NCBI RefSeq assembly: GCF_012726235.1 | Contig: NZ_JAASAH010000026.1 | Coordinates: forward strand, 1-45,300 | DNA length: 45,300 bases | Direction: 5' to 3' | DNA from: Streptomyces sp. HNM0574 | Lineage (GTDB): Bacteria; Actinomycetota; Actinomycetes; Streptomycetales; Streptomycetaceae | Made by a program: the position numbers and the translations under genes | Part shown: positions 33,671-40,774 of the stretch, piece after piece | Numbering within the stretch: the stretch's first letter is position 1 | How the letters are laid out: the number at the start of each line of letters is the position of its first letter | Notes under the pieces: generated by a model | Told to the model about the DNA's origin: nothing | The model's input: only the letters and a program-made list of their open reading frames with translations | The model's database searches: none

Positions 33671-33733
33671 TCAGATGACGTTGGCGTGCCACTCCTTGAC
33701 GAGGCCCTCCTCGTGGATGCGCTCGATCTTCAT
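33671..33733 (-). CDS. 20-residue peptide, candidate RiPP precursor
   Basis: A tiny ORF encoding MKIERIHEEGLVKEWHANVI. GGAGG lies 8 nt before the ATG, and every codon after ATG ends in G or C, as in real genes here. It is in the same direction as the MccB-like gene 123 nt downstream, with the 14-bp hairpin between. Size and layout match mccA-type precursors, but known MccA peptides end in Asn; here Asn18 is followed by Val-Ile. Either this enzyme works on a different C-terminus or the last residues are removed. It contains no Cys, Ser or Thr, so lanthionine or thiazole chemistry is excluded. No protein family is known to me. Confidence 0.6.
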   Translation of the reverse strand: MKIERIHEEGLVKEWHANVI

Positions 33734-33810
33734 GCTGGACACCTCCCTCCGGGTGTCGGTGGCTGTGGCCGTCCGTGCCCGGCCGCCAGGGCGCCACGGC
33801 GGGGCGCGCG

Positions 33811-33838
33811 GCCCGGTCGGGGAGACGCGTGACCGGGC
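33811..33838. promoter_or_regulatory. Inverted repeat between leuA-like and peptide genes
   Basis: GCCCGGTC (33811-33818) and GACCGGGC (33831-33838) can form an 8-bp stem in the 159-nt gap after the LeuA-like stop (33893) and before the peptide start (33733). It may be a weak terminator or leader structure. No clear promoter hexamers are visible in the gap. Confidence 0.35.
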
Positions 33839-33892
33839 TGCCACGCCCGCCGTGCGGCGGCGGGGCACGAACTCTCGGGGGGACCTGCGGTG

Positions 33893-35491
33893 TTACCGCG
33901 GTCCGGCCGCTGTCCGCTCGCGCGCGGCGCGGGCTGCCGCCCGGCGGCGCGCGGTGTCCAGGGCCTGGTCAGGGGTGTCGCCGAGGCCGACGGCCCACAC
34001 CGTGCGGCCGCCCGCCTCGCAGCGGGCGTGGGCGAGGGTCAGCGCGCGGCCCTCGCGGGTCCACGGCTGGGTGTGCGACTCGACGACGGTGGCCTCGTCG
34101 GGCGCGGCCGCGTACCGGCCGTCGGCGGGGTCCAGGTACGCCTGCTCGAAGAGCTCCAGGAGGTGGGCCGCGGTGACCTCGCCGCCGGCCTCGTCGGTGC
34201 GGCGCTGCACGTGCCGGGAGAACTCGATCTGGAGCTCCCTGGGCAGGTCGATGCCGTGCGCCTCCTTGAGGACGTACGCCGGTCCGGCCTTGCCCGACTG
34301 GGAGTTGACCCGGACGACGGCCTCGTAGGTGCGTCCGACGTCCTTCGGGTCGACGGGGAGGTACGGGACCTCCCAGGGGTACTTCTCCAGGGCGACGCCG
34401 GCGGTTCCGGCGTCCTCGGCGAGGGCCTCCATGCCTTTCTTGATGGCGTCCTGGTGGGTGCCGGAGAAGGCGGTGTGCACCAGTTCGCCGCCGTAGGGGT
34501 GGCGCGGGTGGACGGGGAGCCGGTTGCACTCCTCGACGGTCCGTTTCACCTCGTCGATGTCGGAGAGGTCGATCATCGGGTCGATGCCCTGGGTGAAGAG
34601 GTTCAGGGCCAGGGTGACGAGGCAGACGTTGCCGGTGCGCTCGCCGTTGCCGAAGAGGCAGCCCTCGATCCGCTCGGCGCCCGCCATGACGCCGAGTTCG
34701 GCGGTGGCGATGCCGGAGCCCCGGTCGTTGTGCGGGTGCACGGACAGCACCAGGGAGTCGCGGCGGTCCAGGTTGCGGTGCATCCACTCGATCGAGTCGG
34801 CGTACACGTTCGGTGTCGAGGTCTCCACCGTGGCCGGGAGGTTGATGACGGTGGGACGGTCCGGGCCGGGCTGCCACACGTCGTTGACCGCGTTGCAGAC
34901 CTCCAGGGAGAAGTCCAGTTCGGTGCCGGTGTAGGACTCCACGGAGTACTGGAAGGTGAAGTCGGTGCCGGGCAGCGCCTCGGCCTGTTTCACGCACTGC
35001 CGGGCGCCGGCCACGGCCAGGTCCCGCACCCCGTCCCGGTCGAGGTGGAAGACGACCCTGCGCTGGAGCGCGGACGTCGAGTTGTAGAGGTTGATGATCG
35101 CGTTCCTGGCACCCGCCACGGCCTGGAAGGTGCGCTCGATGAAGTCCTCCCGCGAGGGGGTGACGACCTGGACGACGACGTCCTCGGGGATGAGGTCCCG
35201 GTCGACCAGGCTGCGGCAGAAGTCGAAGTCGGCCTGGCTGGCGGTGGGGTAGCCGATCTCGATCTGCTTGTAGCCCAGGGCCACCAGGAGGCGGAACATC
35301 CGCAGCTTGCGCTCGGGGTCCATGGGGTCGGCGAGCGCCTGGTTGCCGTCCCGCAGGTCGACGGAGCACCACTGGGGCGCGGCGGTGATGACGGTGTCCG
35401 GCCAGGTGCGGTCGGGCAGGTCGAGCGTCGGGTAGGCCCGGTACCGGGAGACGGGCATACCGCTGGGCCGCTGGATCGCGACGTTCCTCAT
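33893..35491 (-). CDS. leuA: 2-Isopropylmalate synthase (type 2 LeuA) with shortened C-terminal domain
   Basis: A 532-aa DRE-TIM metallolyase joining acetyl-CoA with a 2-keto acid, normally 2-ketoisovalerate. LPDRTWPD, VDLRDGNQAL (metal Asp45), IEIGYPTASQADFDF, SVHPHNDRG and NGERTGNVCLVTLALNLF are all present. Type 2 LeuA proteins of Streptomyces end in an allosteric domain of over 100 residues. Here only about 75 residues follow EVTAAHLLELFE, so leucine inhibition is probably lost. ATG 35491 follows GAGG by 8 nt. It lies 10 nt downstream of the tautomerase and upstream of the peptide operon, which suggests a dedicated keto-acid supply rather than leucine synthesis. Confidence 0.88.
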   Translation of the reverse strand: MRNVAIQRPSGMPVSRYRAYPTLDLPDRTWPDTVITAAPQWCSVDLRDGNQALADPMDPERKLRMFRLLVALGYKQIEIGYPTASQADFDFCRSLVDRDLIPEDVVVQVVTPSREDFIERTFQAVAGARNAIINLYNSTSALQRRVVFHLDRDGVRDLAVAGARQCVKQAEALPGTDFTFQYSVESYTGTELDFSLEVCNAVNDVWQPGPDRPTVINLPATVETSTPNVYADSIEWMHRNLDRRDSLVLSVHPHNDRGSGIATAELGVMAGAERIEGCLFGNGERTGNVCLVTLALNLFTQGIDPMIDLSDIDEVKRTVEECNRLPVHPRHPYGGELVHTAFSGTHQDAIKKGMEALAEDAGTAGVALEKYPWEVPYLPVDPKDVGRTYEAVVRVNSQSGKAGPAYVLKEAHGIDLPRELQIEFSRHVQRRTDEAGGEVTAAHLLELFEQAYLDPADGRYAAAPDEATVVESHTQPWTREGRALTLAHARCEAGGRTVWAVGLGDTPDQALDTARRRAAARAARERTAAGPR

Positions 35492-35501
35492 ACTGGGCAC
35501 C

Positions 35502-35744
35502 TCACCTTGGGGTCGGCTGCTCACTCGGCGGACCGTCCTGCGTGCCGGGTCCCGGCCCGTTCCGCTCGGCGAGCGTGCGCCCGCCCGCCGACCACAGGCG
35601 TGCGGGGACCTCGCGGACCAGCACCCGGATCTGGTCGTCCGTCACGTCGAGCGCGTCGCGTGCCGCGTGGTGCACGGCGTCCAGCAGGGCACGCAGGCGG
35701 TCCTGGGAACGGCCCTCGGCCACGGTGACTTCGATCAGCGGCAT
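35502..35744 (-). CDS. 4-Oxalocrotonate tautomerase-like protein
   Basis: An 80-aa tautomerase with catalytic Pro directly after Met (MPLIEVTVAEGRS), Arg in EGRS and Arg in QIRVLVREV, the three charged and catalytic positions of 4-oxalocrotonate tautomerase. The final 20 residues are an extra tail beyond the usual 62. GGAG lies 8 nt before the ATG. It would tautomerise 2-hydroxymuconate-type dienols, bridging the aldehyde dehydrogenase and hydratase/decarboxylase of the neighbouring operon, although it sits in front of leuA. Confidence 0.85.
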   Translation of the reverse strand: MPLIEVTVAEGRSQDRLRALLDAVHHAARDALDVTDDQIRVLVREVPARLWSAGGRTLAERNGPGPGTQDGPPSEQPTPR

Positions 35745-35844
35745 GTCCGTGCTCCACGGTCGTCGCGGAAGGAGGGGCCGGGCGGGCAACTGCCGCTCGG
35801 TGGACCTCATTCGAGCACGGGGCCGGTGGCGGGGGTCCGGGCCT

Positions 35845-35859
35845 TTTCACTCAGTGCAA
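35845..35859. promoter_or_regulatory. Candidate IclR-type operator C
   Basis: TTTCACTCAGTGCAA lies in the 198-bp divergent space between the tautomerase and leuD starts. It matches TTCTACTGAGCGGAA at 29758 in 10 of 15 positions. No other clear element is visible in this gap. Confidence 0.4.
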
Positions 35860-35942
35860 AGCGTCCGCTCCGCCGGCCGTCCGCTCCTAGGTTCGGTGCG
35901 GTGCGCCGCGCGGTGCACCGGAGACGACAAGGAGCGTGCGAG

Positions 35943-36530
35943 ATGCGGAAGTTCACCGTGCACCGGGGGACGGCGGTGCCGCTGCGGCGGCGCCATGTGG
36001 ACACCGACCAGATCATTCCGGGCGAGTTCTGCAAGCGCATCGGGCGCACCGGGTACGCGGACGCGCTGTTCGCCGAGTGGCGGGACGACCCCGGCTATCT
36101 GCTGGCGCGTCCCGAGTACGCGCGGGGCAGTGTGCTGGTCGCGGGTGAGGGCTTCGGCATCGGTTCCTCGCGGGAGCACGCGGTGTGGGCGCTGATGGAC
36201 CACGGGTTCCGGGCGGTGCTCGCCCCGTCGTTCAGCGACATCTTCCAGGGCAACGCGATCGGCAACGGGCTGCTGCCGGTGCGGATCACCGAGGAGGAGA
36301 CGGAGCGGCTCTGGGAGATCGCCGAGCGGGCGCCGGAGACGGTCTTCACGGTCGACCTGGAGGAGTGCGCGGTCACCGCGGGGGACGCGCGGGTGGACTT
36401 CACGCTCGACGCGCACAGCCGGTTCCGGCTGCTGAACGGACTGGACGCGATCGGGGCCACGCTGCGGCACGAGACGGACATCAGCGCGTACGAGAACCGC
36501 CGTTCGCGCTGGCTGCCGCGTACCGCGTAA
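35943..36530 (+). CDS. leuD: 3-Isopropylmalate dehydratase small subunit (LeuD)
   Basis: A 195-aa swivel-domain subunit. HVDTDQIIPGEFCKRIGRTG (about 19-38), GSVLVAGEGFGIGSSREHAVWAL (about 62-84) and PSFSDIFQGNAIGNGLLPV are the LeuD signature segments; the SSREH loop contacts substrate. The LeuC iron-sulfur partner is not in the window, so it must pair with a LeuC elsewhere. It is divergent from tautomerase-leuA. A stand-alone leuD next to a stand-alone leuA points to a second, specialised isopropylmalate-type route. Confidence 0.9.
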   Translation: MRKFTVHRGTAVPLRRRHVDTDQIIPGEFCKRIGRTGYADALFAEWRDDPGYLLARPEYARGSVLVAGEGFGIGSSREHAVWALMDHGFRAVLAPSFSDIFQGNAIGNGLLPVRITEEETERLWEIAERAPETVFTVDLEECAVTAGDARVDFTLDAHSRFRLLNGLDAIGATLRHETDISAYENRRSRWLPRTA

Positions 36531-36545
36531 CTCCCGCCGGGCGCA

Positions 36546-36586
36546 CCGCACTTCGTTCCCCCGCCGCCGCCGAGGGCGGGGTGCGG
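36546..36586 (+). terminator. Possible terminator after leuD
   Basis: CCGCA and CCCCGCC on the left can pair with GGCGGGG and TGCGG on the right, an interrupted GC stem starting 16 nt after the leuD stop. Moderate support because of the bulges. Confidence 0.4.
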
Positions 36587-36638
36587 TTCGACGGCGCGCG
36601 TGCCGCGGCCGCCGATTCCGAACGGTGTTCGGAGTCCG

Positions 36639-36676
36639 TCGACACTTCCGCAACGGATGCCTACTGTCGGCCCGCA
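36639..36676 (+). promoter_or_regulatory. Promoter of the EamA gene, probably leaderless
   Basis: TCGACA (36639-36644) and TACTGT (36662-36667) are 17 bp apart, a good match to actinobacterial housekeeping promoters. The expected start lies at or next to the ATG at 36676, and no ribosome site precedes that ATG, so the message is probably leaderless. Confidence 0.6.
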
Positions 36677-37695
36677 TGACCGAATCACACACGCGCTCAC
36701 ACCTGTACGGCGGAACCCTGCCGGTCCTCGCGGCGGCCTGTCTGTGGGGGACGGTGGGCCCCGTCCAGGTGTGGGCGGACTCCGGAGCCGATCCCGTGTC
36801 CCTGGGCGCGGTGCGCCTGCTCATCGGCGGAGCGGTGCTGGCGGCGGTGGCGCTGCTGCTGCCGGGCGCCCGTTCCGGGCTGCGGCTGCTGTGCACCCGC
36901 CGGGTGGGCCCCTGGGTGGTGGCGGCGGCGCTGGCGACCGCCGTCTACCAGGCCGGGTTCATGTTCGCGGTGAGCCGTACCGGCGCCGCGCTGGCCACCG
37001 CGGTGGCGCTCGGGGTGGCGCCGGTGGCCACCGGGCTCTGCGCCCGGCTCGTCACCGGTGAACGCCTCACCGCCGCCTGGGCGGTGGGCACCGCGGCGGC
37101 CGTGGCCGGCTGCGTGCTGCTGCTGGGGCCGGGCGGCGGGCAGGTGGCCGTCAGCGGCGTGGTCCTGGGCATCGTCTCGGGCATCTGTTACGGCCTGTAC
37201 ACCGTCGCCGCGAAGCAGCTGTCCGACCAGGGCGCGAGCATGCCGGCCGCGGTCGCGGCGACGCTGCTGATCGGCGGCCTCGCGCTCGTCCCGGCGCTGG
37301 TGCGGGACTCCGGCGGCCTGGTCACCGGCTCCGGGCCCGGACTCCTGCTCTGGCTGGGCGTGTTCGCCACCGCCGGCGCCTACATGCTGTTCGTGACGGG
37401 GCTGCGCCGGGTGACGGCCGGGACGGCGGGGACGCTCAGCCTCGCGGAACCGCTGGTGGCGGCCGTACTCGGCCTCCTCGTGCTCGGTGAACAGCTCTCC
37501 CTCGTGGCCGGATTCGGTATGGCGCTGCTGCTGGTCGGGCTGGTAGCGGTGAGCGTGCCCGCGGGCTTCTTCGGGCGGGCGCAAAAGGGGGCACCCCTTC
37601 CCGATACCCTCCCCGGCACCGGCACAGCGGACGGCCCGGCGGACCCGCACGGGGAGCGGCGGCGTGCCGGACGGCTGCCCGCCGAACGAGGTTGA
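36676..37695 (+). CDS. EamA-family (DMT) transporter
   Basis: A 339-aa protein with ten predicted helices in two EamA repeats: LPVLAAACLWGTVGPVQVW opens the first and VVLGIVSGICYGLYTVAAKQL the second. TAGTAGTLSLAEPLVAAVLGLLVLGE is the classical C-terminal repeat pattern. Relatives export amino acids and metabolites. A polar tail of about 40 residues follows. An Lrp-family gene starts 117 nt downstream, a pairing often seen with amino-acid exporters. Confidence 0.86.
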   Translation: MTESHTRSHLYGGTLPVLAAACLWGTVGPVQVWADSGADPVSLGAVRLLIGGAVLAAVALLLPGARSGLRLLCTRRVGPWVVAAALATAVYQAGFMFAVSRTGAALATAVALGVAPVATGLCARLVTGERLTAAWAVGTAAAVAGCVLLLGPGGGQVAVSGVVLGIVSGICYGLYTVAAKQLSDQGASMPAAVAATLLIGGLALVPALVRDSGGLVTGSGPGLLLWLGVFATAGAYMLFVTGLRRVTAGTAGTLSLAEPLVAAVLGLLVLGEQLSLVAGFGMALLLVGLVAVSVPAGFFGRAQKGAPLPDTLPGTGTADGPADPHGERRRAGRLPAERG

Positions 37696-37744
37696 GCCGA
37701 GTTGGAGTTGGCCAAGTCGGCACCGTGAACCAAGGCTTCCGTTT

Positions 37745-37766
37745 TGCCTCACAGCCCGCTGAGGCA
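37745..37766. promoter_or_regulatory. Candidate Lrp operator
   Basis: TGCCTCA (37745-37751) and TGAGGCA (37760-37766) form a perfect 7-bp inverted repeat with an 8-bp spacer, 47 bp before the Lrp-family start. Probably an autoregulatory site. Confidence 0.5.
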
Positions 37767-37812
37767 TCCTGACCCCCGAGTCAACAGACGTACGCACCCT
37801 CGGGGGTTCTGA

Positions 37813-38355
37813 GTGCAACTGGACGAAGTGGACTGTGTCCTGCTCCGGGAGATACAGCGGGACGCGCGCCAGACCAACAGAGAGCTGGCCGCCGCCGCCG
37901 GGGTCGCGCCGTCCACGTCCCTGGAGCGTCTCCGGTCGCTGCAACGCCGCGGTGTGCTCAAGGGGTTCACCGCCGAGGTGGACCTGGAGGCCATCGGCCG
38001 GCCCACTCAGGCCCTGATCGCGGTCCGCATCCGGCCGCCGTCCCGCACGGTGCTGGAGGGGTTCCGCGAGTGGGCGCGGATGCGCCCCGAGGTGGTGGCG
38101 CTGTTCGTCACCACGGGCAGCGACGACTTCCTGATCCACATGGCGGTTCCGGACAACGACTCGCTGTACGACTTCATCATCGACGAGCTGACCGAACGCC
38201 GGGAGGTCGCCGACGTGCGCACCTCGATCGTCTACGAGCAGCTGGAGACCCGGGTCGTGCAGCCGCTGGTCAGCAAGCACGGCCCGGGCGGCCGCCGGGA
38301 CGGCGACGGACGCCCGCGCACCCGCCCGCCGGGCCCCGGCCACGAGGCGCCCTGA
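37813..38355 (+). CDS. Lrp/AsnC-family regulator
   Basis: A 180-aa single-unit Lrp protein. The HTH is at residues 2-50 (LDEVDCVLLREIQRDARQTNRELAAAAGV, then STSLERLRSLQRRGVLKGF), and the RAM ligand domain is about 65-150 (ALIAVRIRPPSRTVLEGF, FVTTGSDDFLIHMAVPD). A disordered Gly/Arg/Pro tail follows. GTG start. The upstream EamA gene and the palindrome at 37745 are the likely targets; the effector is probably a branched-chain or related amino acid. Confidence 0.88.
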   Translation: MQLDEVDCVLLREIQRDARQTNRELAAAAGVAPSTSLERLRSLQRRGVLKGFTAEVDLEAIGRPTQALIAVRIRPPSRTVLEGFREWARMRPEVVALFVTTGSDDFLIHMAVPDNDSLYDFIIDELTERREVADVRTSIVYEQLETRVVQPLVSKHGPGGRRDGDGRPRTRPPGPGHEAP

Positions 38356-38364
38356 CGCACGGGC

Positions 38365-38394
38365 GCACGGGCCCTCCCGGCGGAGGGCCCGTGC
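38365..38394. terminator. Bidirectional terminator between convergent genes
   Basis: GCACGGGCCCTCC (38365-38377) pairs perfectly with GGAGGGCCCGTGC (38382-38394) around a 4-nt loop. It lies in the 52-bp gap between the converging Lrp and methyltransferase stops. Confidence 0.85.
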
Positions 38395-38407
38395 GTCACC
38401 GCCGCGG

Positions 38408-39385
38408 TCAGGCGTTCTTCTGCGCCAGGACCAGCAGTCCGTCGGGCATCGCCGGGCGGACCATGGCCTTGACCGTCAGTCCGGCCTCGGTGAACGCCCG
38501 GCGCCAGCCGTCCTCGTCCAGCAGGTACTGGCCCATCACCGAGTGCACCAGGGCGAATTCGGGGCCGAAGACGTCGTCCGTCCTGGTCGAGCTGGGCGTG
38601 GCGGTGACCTCGGCGGTCAGCACGTGGGCGCCCGCGGGCAGGCGGGCGGCGAGCTGCCGCAGGTAGTCGACGAGCGCGTCGAAGCCCTTCTCGTAGACCT
38701 CGTGCAGGAAGAAGAAGGTGACGGCCAGGTCGACGTCCTCCAGGCCCTGGATGGAGGAGATGTCGCTGCCGTCCGCCACCACGGTGTCGATGTGGGCGGA
38801 CTTGCCCGCGGCGTCGATCTCGCGCCGGGCCTCCTCGACCGCCTCCGGGCTGATGTCGACGCCCAGTCCGCTGCAGCCCAGCTGGTCGTGCAGGGTGATC
38901 AGGAAGTGCGCGTTGCCGCAGCCGATGTCGGCGACCCGGCTGAACTCCAGGTCGCTCATCAGCTTCACGACCTCGGGCTGCACGTCCTTCTTGCCGAGCA
39001 GCGCCGAGCCGACGGCCACCCATTTGCCGTCCCGCAGCACCTCCTTGCGGTAGGTGGCCTGTCCGGTCAGCAGGTCGCCGAAGCGGCGCAGCGGCTCGCT
39101 GTAGCCGCCGGCCAGCCAGACCAGGTAGCCGCGGTCCTCGTACAGGCTGCGGCCGGTCTCGGTCAGGTGGTAGCGGTCGCCCTCCAGGTAAAGGACGCCG
39201 CGCTGCGACAGGTAGCGGAAGAGTCCCTCGGAAAGGAACCGGTTGCTGCCCGCCTCCTCGACGGACAGCCCCCGCTCGGCGAGCCGGTCCAGGGAGCCCG
39301 TCATGTCGAGCGCGGCGAAGGTGGAGGCCGTGACGTGGCCGCGGATCAGGTCGAAGGCGGGACGGTTGGCAGCGGGGCTGTTCAC
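38408..39385 (-). CDS. SAM-dependent methyltransferase, MppJ-like (candidate alpha-keto acid C-methyltransferase)
   Basis: 325 aa. An N-terminal helical/winged-helix dimer domain (about 1-110) precedes a class I Rossmann domain with VADIGCGNAHFL (151-162) and LGVDISPEA. His228-Glu229 in FFFLHEVY and His281 in FALVHSVMGQYL fall where MppJ has its iron ligands His243, Asp244 and His295, with nearly the same spacing (53 versus 52). MppJ-type enzymes methylate the beta carbon of 2-keto acids. With leuA and leuD nearby, a branched 2-keto acid is a reasonable substrate. GTG start with GAGGAG 7 nt upstream; the in-frame upstream extension is low-complexity and unlikely. An O-methyltransferase is the alternative. 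Confidence 0.78.
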   Translation of the reverse strand: MNSPAANRPAFDLIRGHVTASTFAALDMTGSLDRLAERGLSVEEAGSNRFLSEGLFRYLSQRGVLYLEGDRYHLTETGRSLYEDRGYLVWLAGGYSEPLRRFGDLLTGQATYRKEVLRDGKWVAVGSALLGKKDVQPEVVKLMSDLEFSRVADIGCGNAHFLITLHDQLGCSGLGVDISPEAVEEARREIDAAGKSAHIDTVVADGSDISSIQGLEDVDLAVTFFFLHEVYEKGFDALVDYLRQLAARLPAGAHVLTAEVTATPSSTRTDDVFGPEFALVHSVMGQYLLDEDGWRRAFTEAGLTVKAMVRPAMPDGLLVLAQKNA

Positions 39386-39454
39386 AAGTGGCTCCTCGGG
39401 TGCGTACGGCCGGGACGGGGACATCATCGGCAGGGACGCGGGCCGCCGTGCGGG

Positions 39455-39503
39455 GTGCTTCCGTTCACCGGAAGCACGGGGCGGTTCCTTCCGCTGAGTG
39501 GCG
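39455..39503. promoter_or_regulatory. Candidate IclR-type operators B1 and B2
   Basis: GTGCTTCCG (39455-39463) and CGGAAGCAC (39469-39477) are perfect inverted arms around TTCAC. A second related site, TTCCGCTGAGTGGCG, lies at 39489-39503. Both fall in the 189-bp gap between the methyltransferase start and the IclR stop, upstream of the methyltransferase. They share the TTCC/GGAA layout with the sites at 29758 and 35845. Confidence 0.55.
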
Positions 39504-39574
39504 GGCGGCGCCGCCGTGGCACGCGGGGACGTCATCATCGCCGCCTGCCACGGACGAACCGGCGCCGGAGCCGG

Positions 39575-40315
39575 TCACGCCGGTTCGTCGTCCACCCGCC
39601 CGAGGAGGACGCGCTGCATTCCCGAGGCCGCCGAGAGCAGCGGCTCCCGCCACTGGCCGAGGCCGGCCGTGGCCCTGGCCGACAGACCGAGCGCGGCCTC
39701 GGCCCGGCCGCTCGGCCGGAGCACGGGGACGGCGATGGTCTGCAGGCCGGTGTCGGTACGGTCGGTGAGGGCCGCGTAGCCCTGCCGGCGCACCTTGCGC
39801 AGGGTCGCGTCGAGCAGCTGGCTCCGGGGCGCGGGGCCGCGGCGGCGGCTCTCGCCCTGGTAGGCGAGCAGCGCGAGCCCGGCGGCCGATCTGTCCAACG
39901 GCTGCCGCAGGCGCCGTGCTTCGGGGCTGCCGGCGCGCAGCTGGTGCGGCCCGAAGCGTTCCACGTACACCGCGTCGGCGCCGTCGGCGACGGCGATGAA
40001 GACGTGGGCTCTGGTGGCCTCGTGCAGGGCGTGCAGGTAGGGCATCGCCGCTTCGCGGAGCTGCATCCTGGCGGAGGCCAGGCTGCCGACCTCCCACAGG
40101 CGCAGTCCGATGCGGTACCGGCCGTCGGCGCCGCGTTCCACCGCGCGCCACCTCTCCAGTTCGGAGAGCAGGCGGTGCACGGTGGCGACGGGCAGTTCGG
40201 CCCGCCTGGCGATCTCGGTCAAGGTCAGCTGCTGATGCGTCACGTCGAACGTTTCCAGAACTGCCAGCACCCGGCTCGTCACCGACGCACCGGCCTGCTT
40301 CGTGTTGCCCGCCAT
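39575..40315 (-). CDS. IclR-family transcriptional regulator
   Basis: A 246-aa regulator. The winged HTH is at about 10-70 (SVTSRVLAVLETFDVTHQQLTLTEIARRAELPVATVHRLLSELERW) and the GAF-like effector domain at about 80-240 (HEATRAHVFIAVADGADAVYVERF, DRSAAGLALLAYQG, DTGLQTIAVPVLRPSG). IclR proteins commonly control aromatic ring-cleavage and keto-acid genes. It is the likely local regulator of the sites at 29758, 35845 and 39455-39503. Confidence 0.9.
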   Translation of the reverse strand: MAGNTKQAGASVTSRVLAVLETFDVTHQQLTLTEIARRAELPVATVHRLLSELERWRAVERGADGRYRIGLRLWEVGSLASARMQLREAAMPYLHALHEATRAHVFIAVADGADAVYVERFGPHQLRAGSPEARRLRQPLDRSAAGLALLAYQGESRRRGPAPRSQLLDATLRKVRRQGYAALTDRTDTGLQTIAVPVLRPSGRAEAALGLSARATAGLGQWREPLLSAASGMQRVLLGRVDDEPA

Positions 40316-40774
40316 CCCTGGTCTCCCGTTCTGAGGTGGCTACGCGCCCAGGGGCGGGCGTGGTTCGCACGGGCACTCGTCCCCTGGTGAAGGCGCACGA
40401 ATCGCGGGCGGTCGGCACCGCGGCACTGGCGAACATAAGATCAGGCCCGGCGCCGGGCCACCGGGTCCGAACGCGCACGCCCGGACGCCCCGGCAGGTCC
40501 GTGGTTAGTTCGGCCGTGCGGGGCTCATATCAGCAGCCGGTGAACATATGCCAAAAGCCCGTGCCCTCCGCCGAGTCCGACCCGCGTTCCGCACAGTGAG
40601 ACAGCGTATGGACAGCCCGCCCGGGACCGCCCAGTGAGACAACGTCCCAGTTCGGAAGGGGTGAACAGGCCCCGCGCCGAAGGAAGTTGCGGTGCGCCGC
40701 CGGAGGGCCGGAGGATTTTTCGGAACGGCGGCCGTGCGCCGGTGCGCGCGGGGCGAGGGCGGCCGGGTGCGCCG
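40316..40774. other. 459-bp non-coding gap upstream of iclR
   Basis: I see no convincing gene here. The gap is less GC-rich in places (40430-40620) and contains GAACATA twice (40431-40437 and 40542-40548), TCATAT and ACATATG about 15 bp apart near 40525-40550, and two copies of a 14-bp repeat listed separately. It probably holds the iclR promoter and regulatory sites. The 29-codon ATG frame at 40548 lacks a ribosome site and is Arg-rich. Confidence 0.5.
40594..40645 (+). repeat. Two 14-bp direct repeats, CAGTGAGACARCGT
   Basis: CAGTGAGACAGCGT (40594-40607) and CAGTGAGACAACGT (40632-40645) differ at one base and are spaced 38 bp start to start. From memory the core AGTGAGACA resembles boxes bound by LtbR/NdgR-type IclR regulators of leucine genes in actinobacteria. 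The likeness is partial. Confidence 0.5.

Noticed and set aside
40548..40637. 29-codon ORF as a second RiPP precursor
   Set aside because: No ribosome site, Arg-rich composition and no modifying enzyme adjacent; it only reads through the direct repeats.
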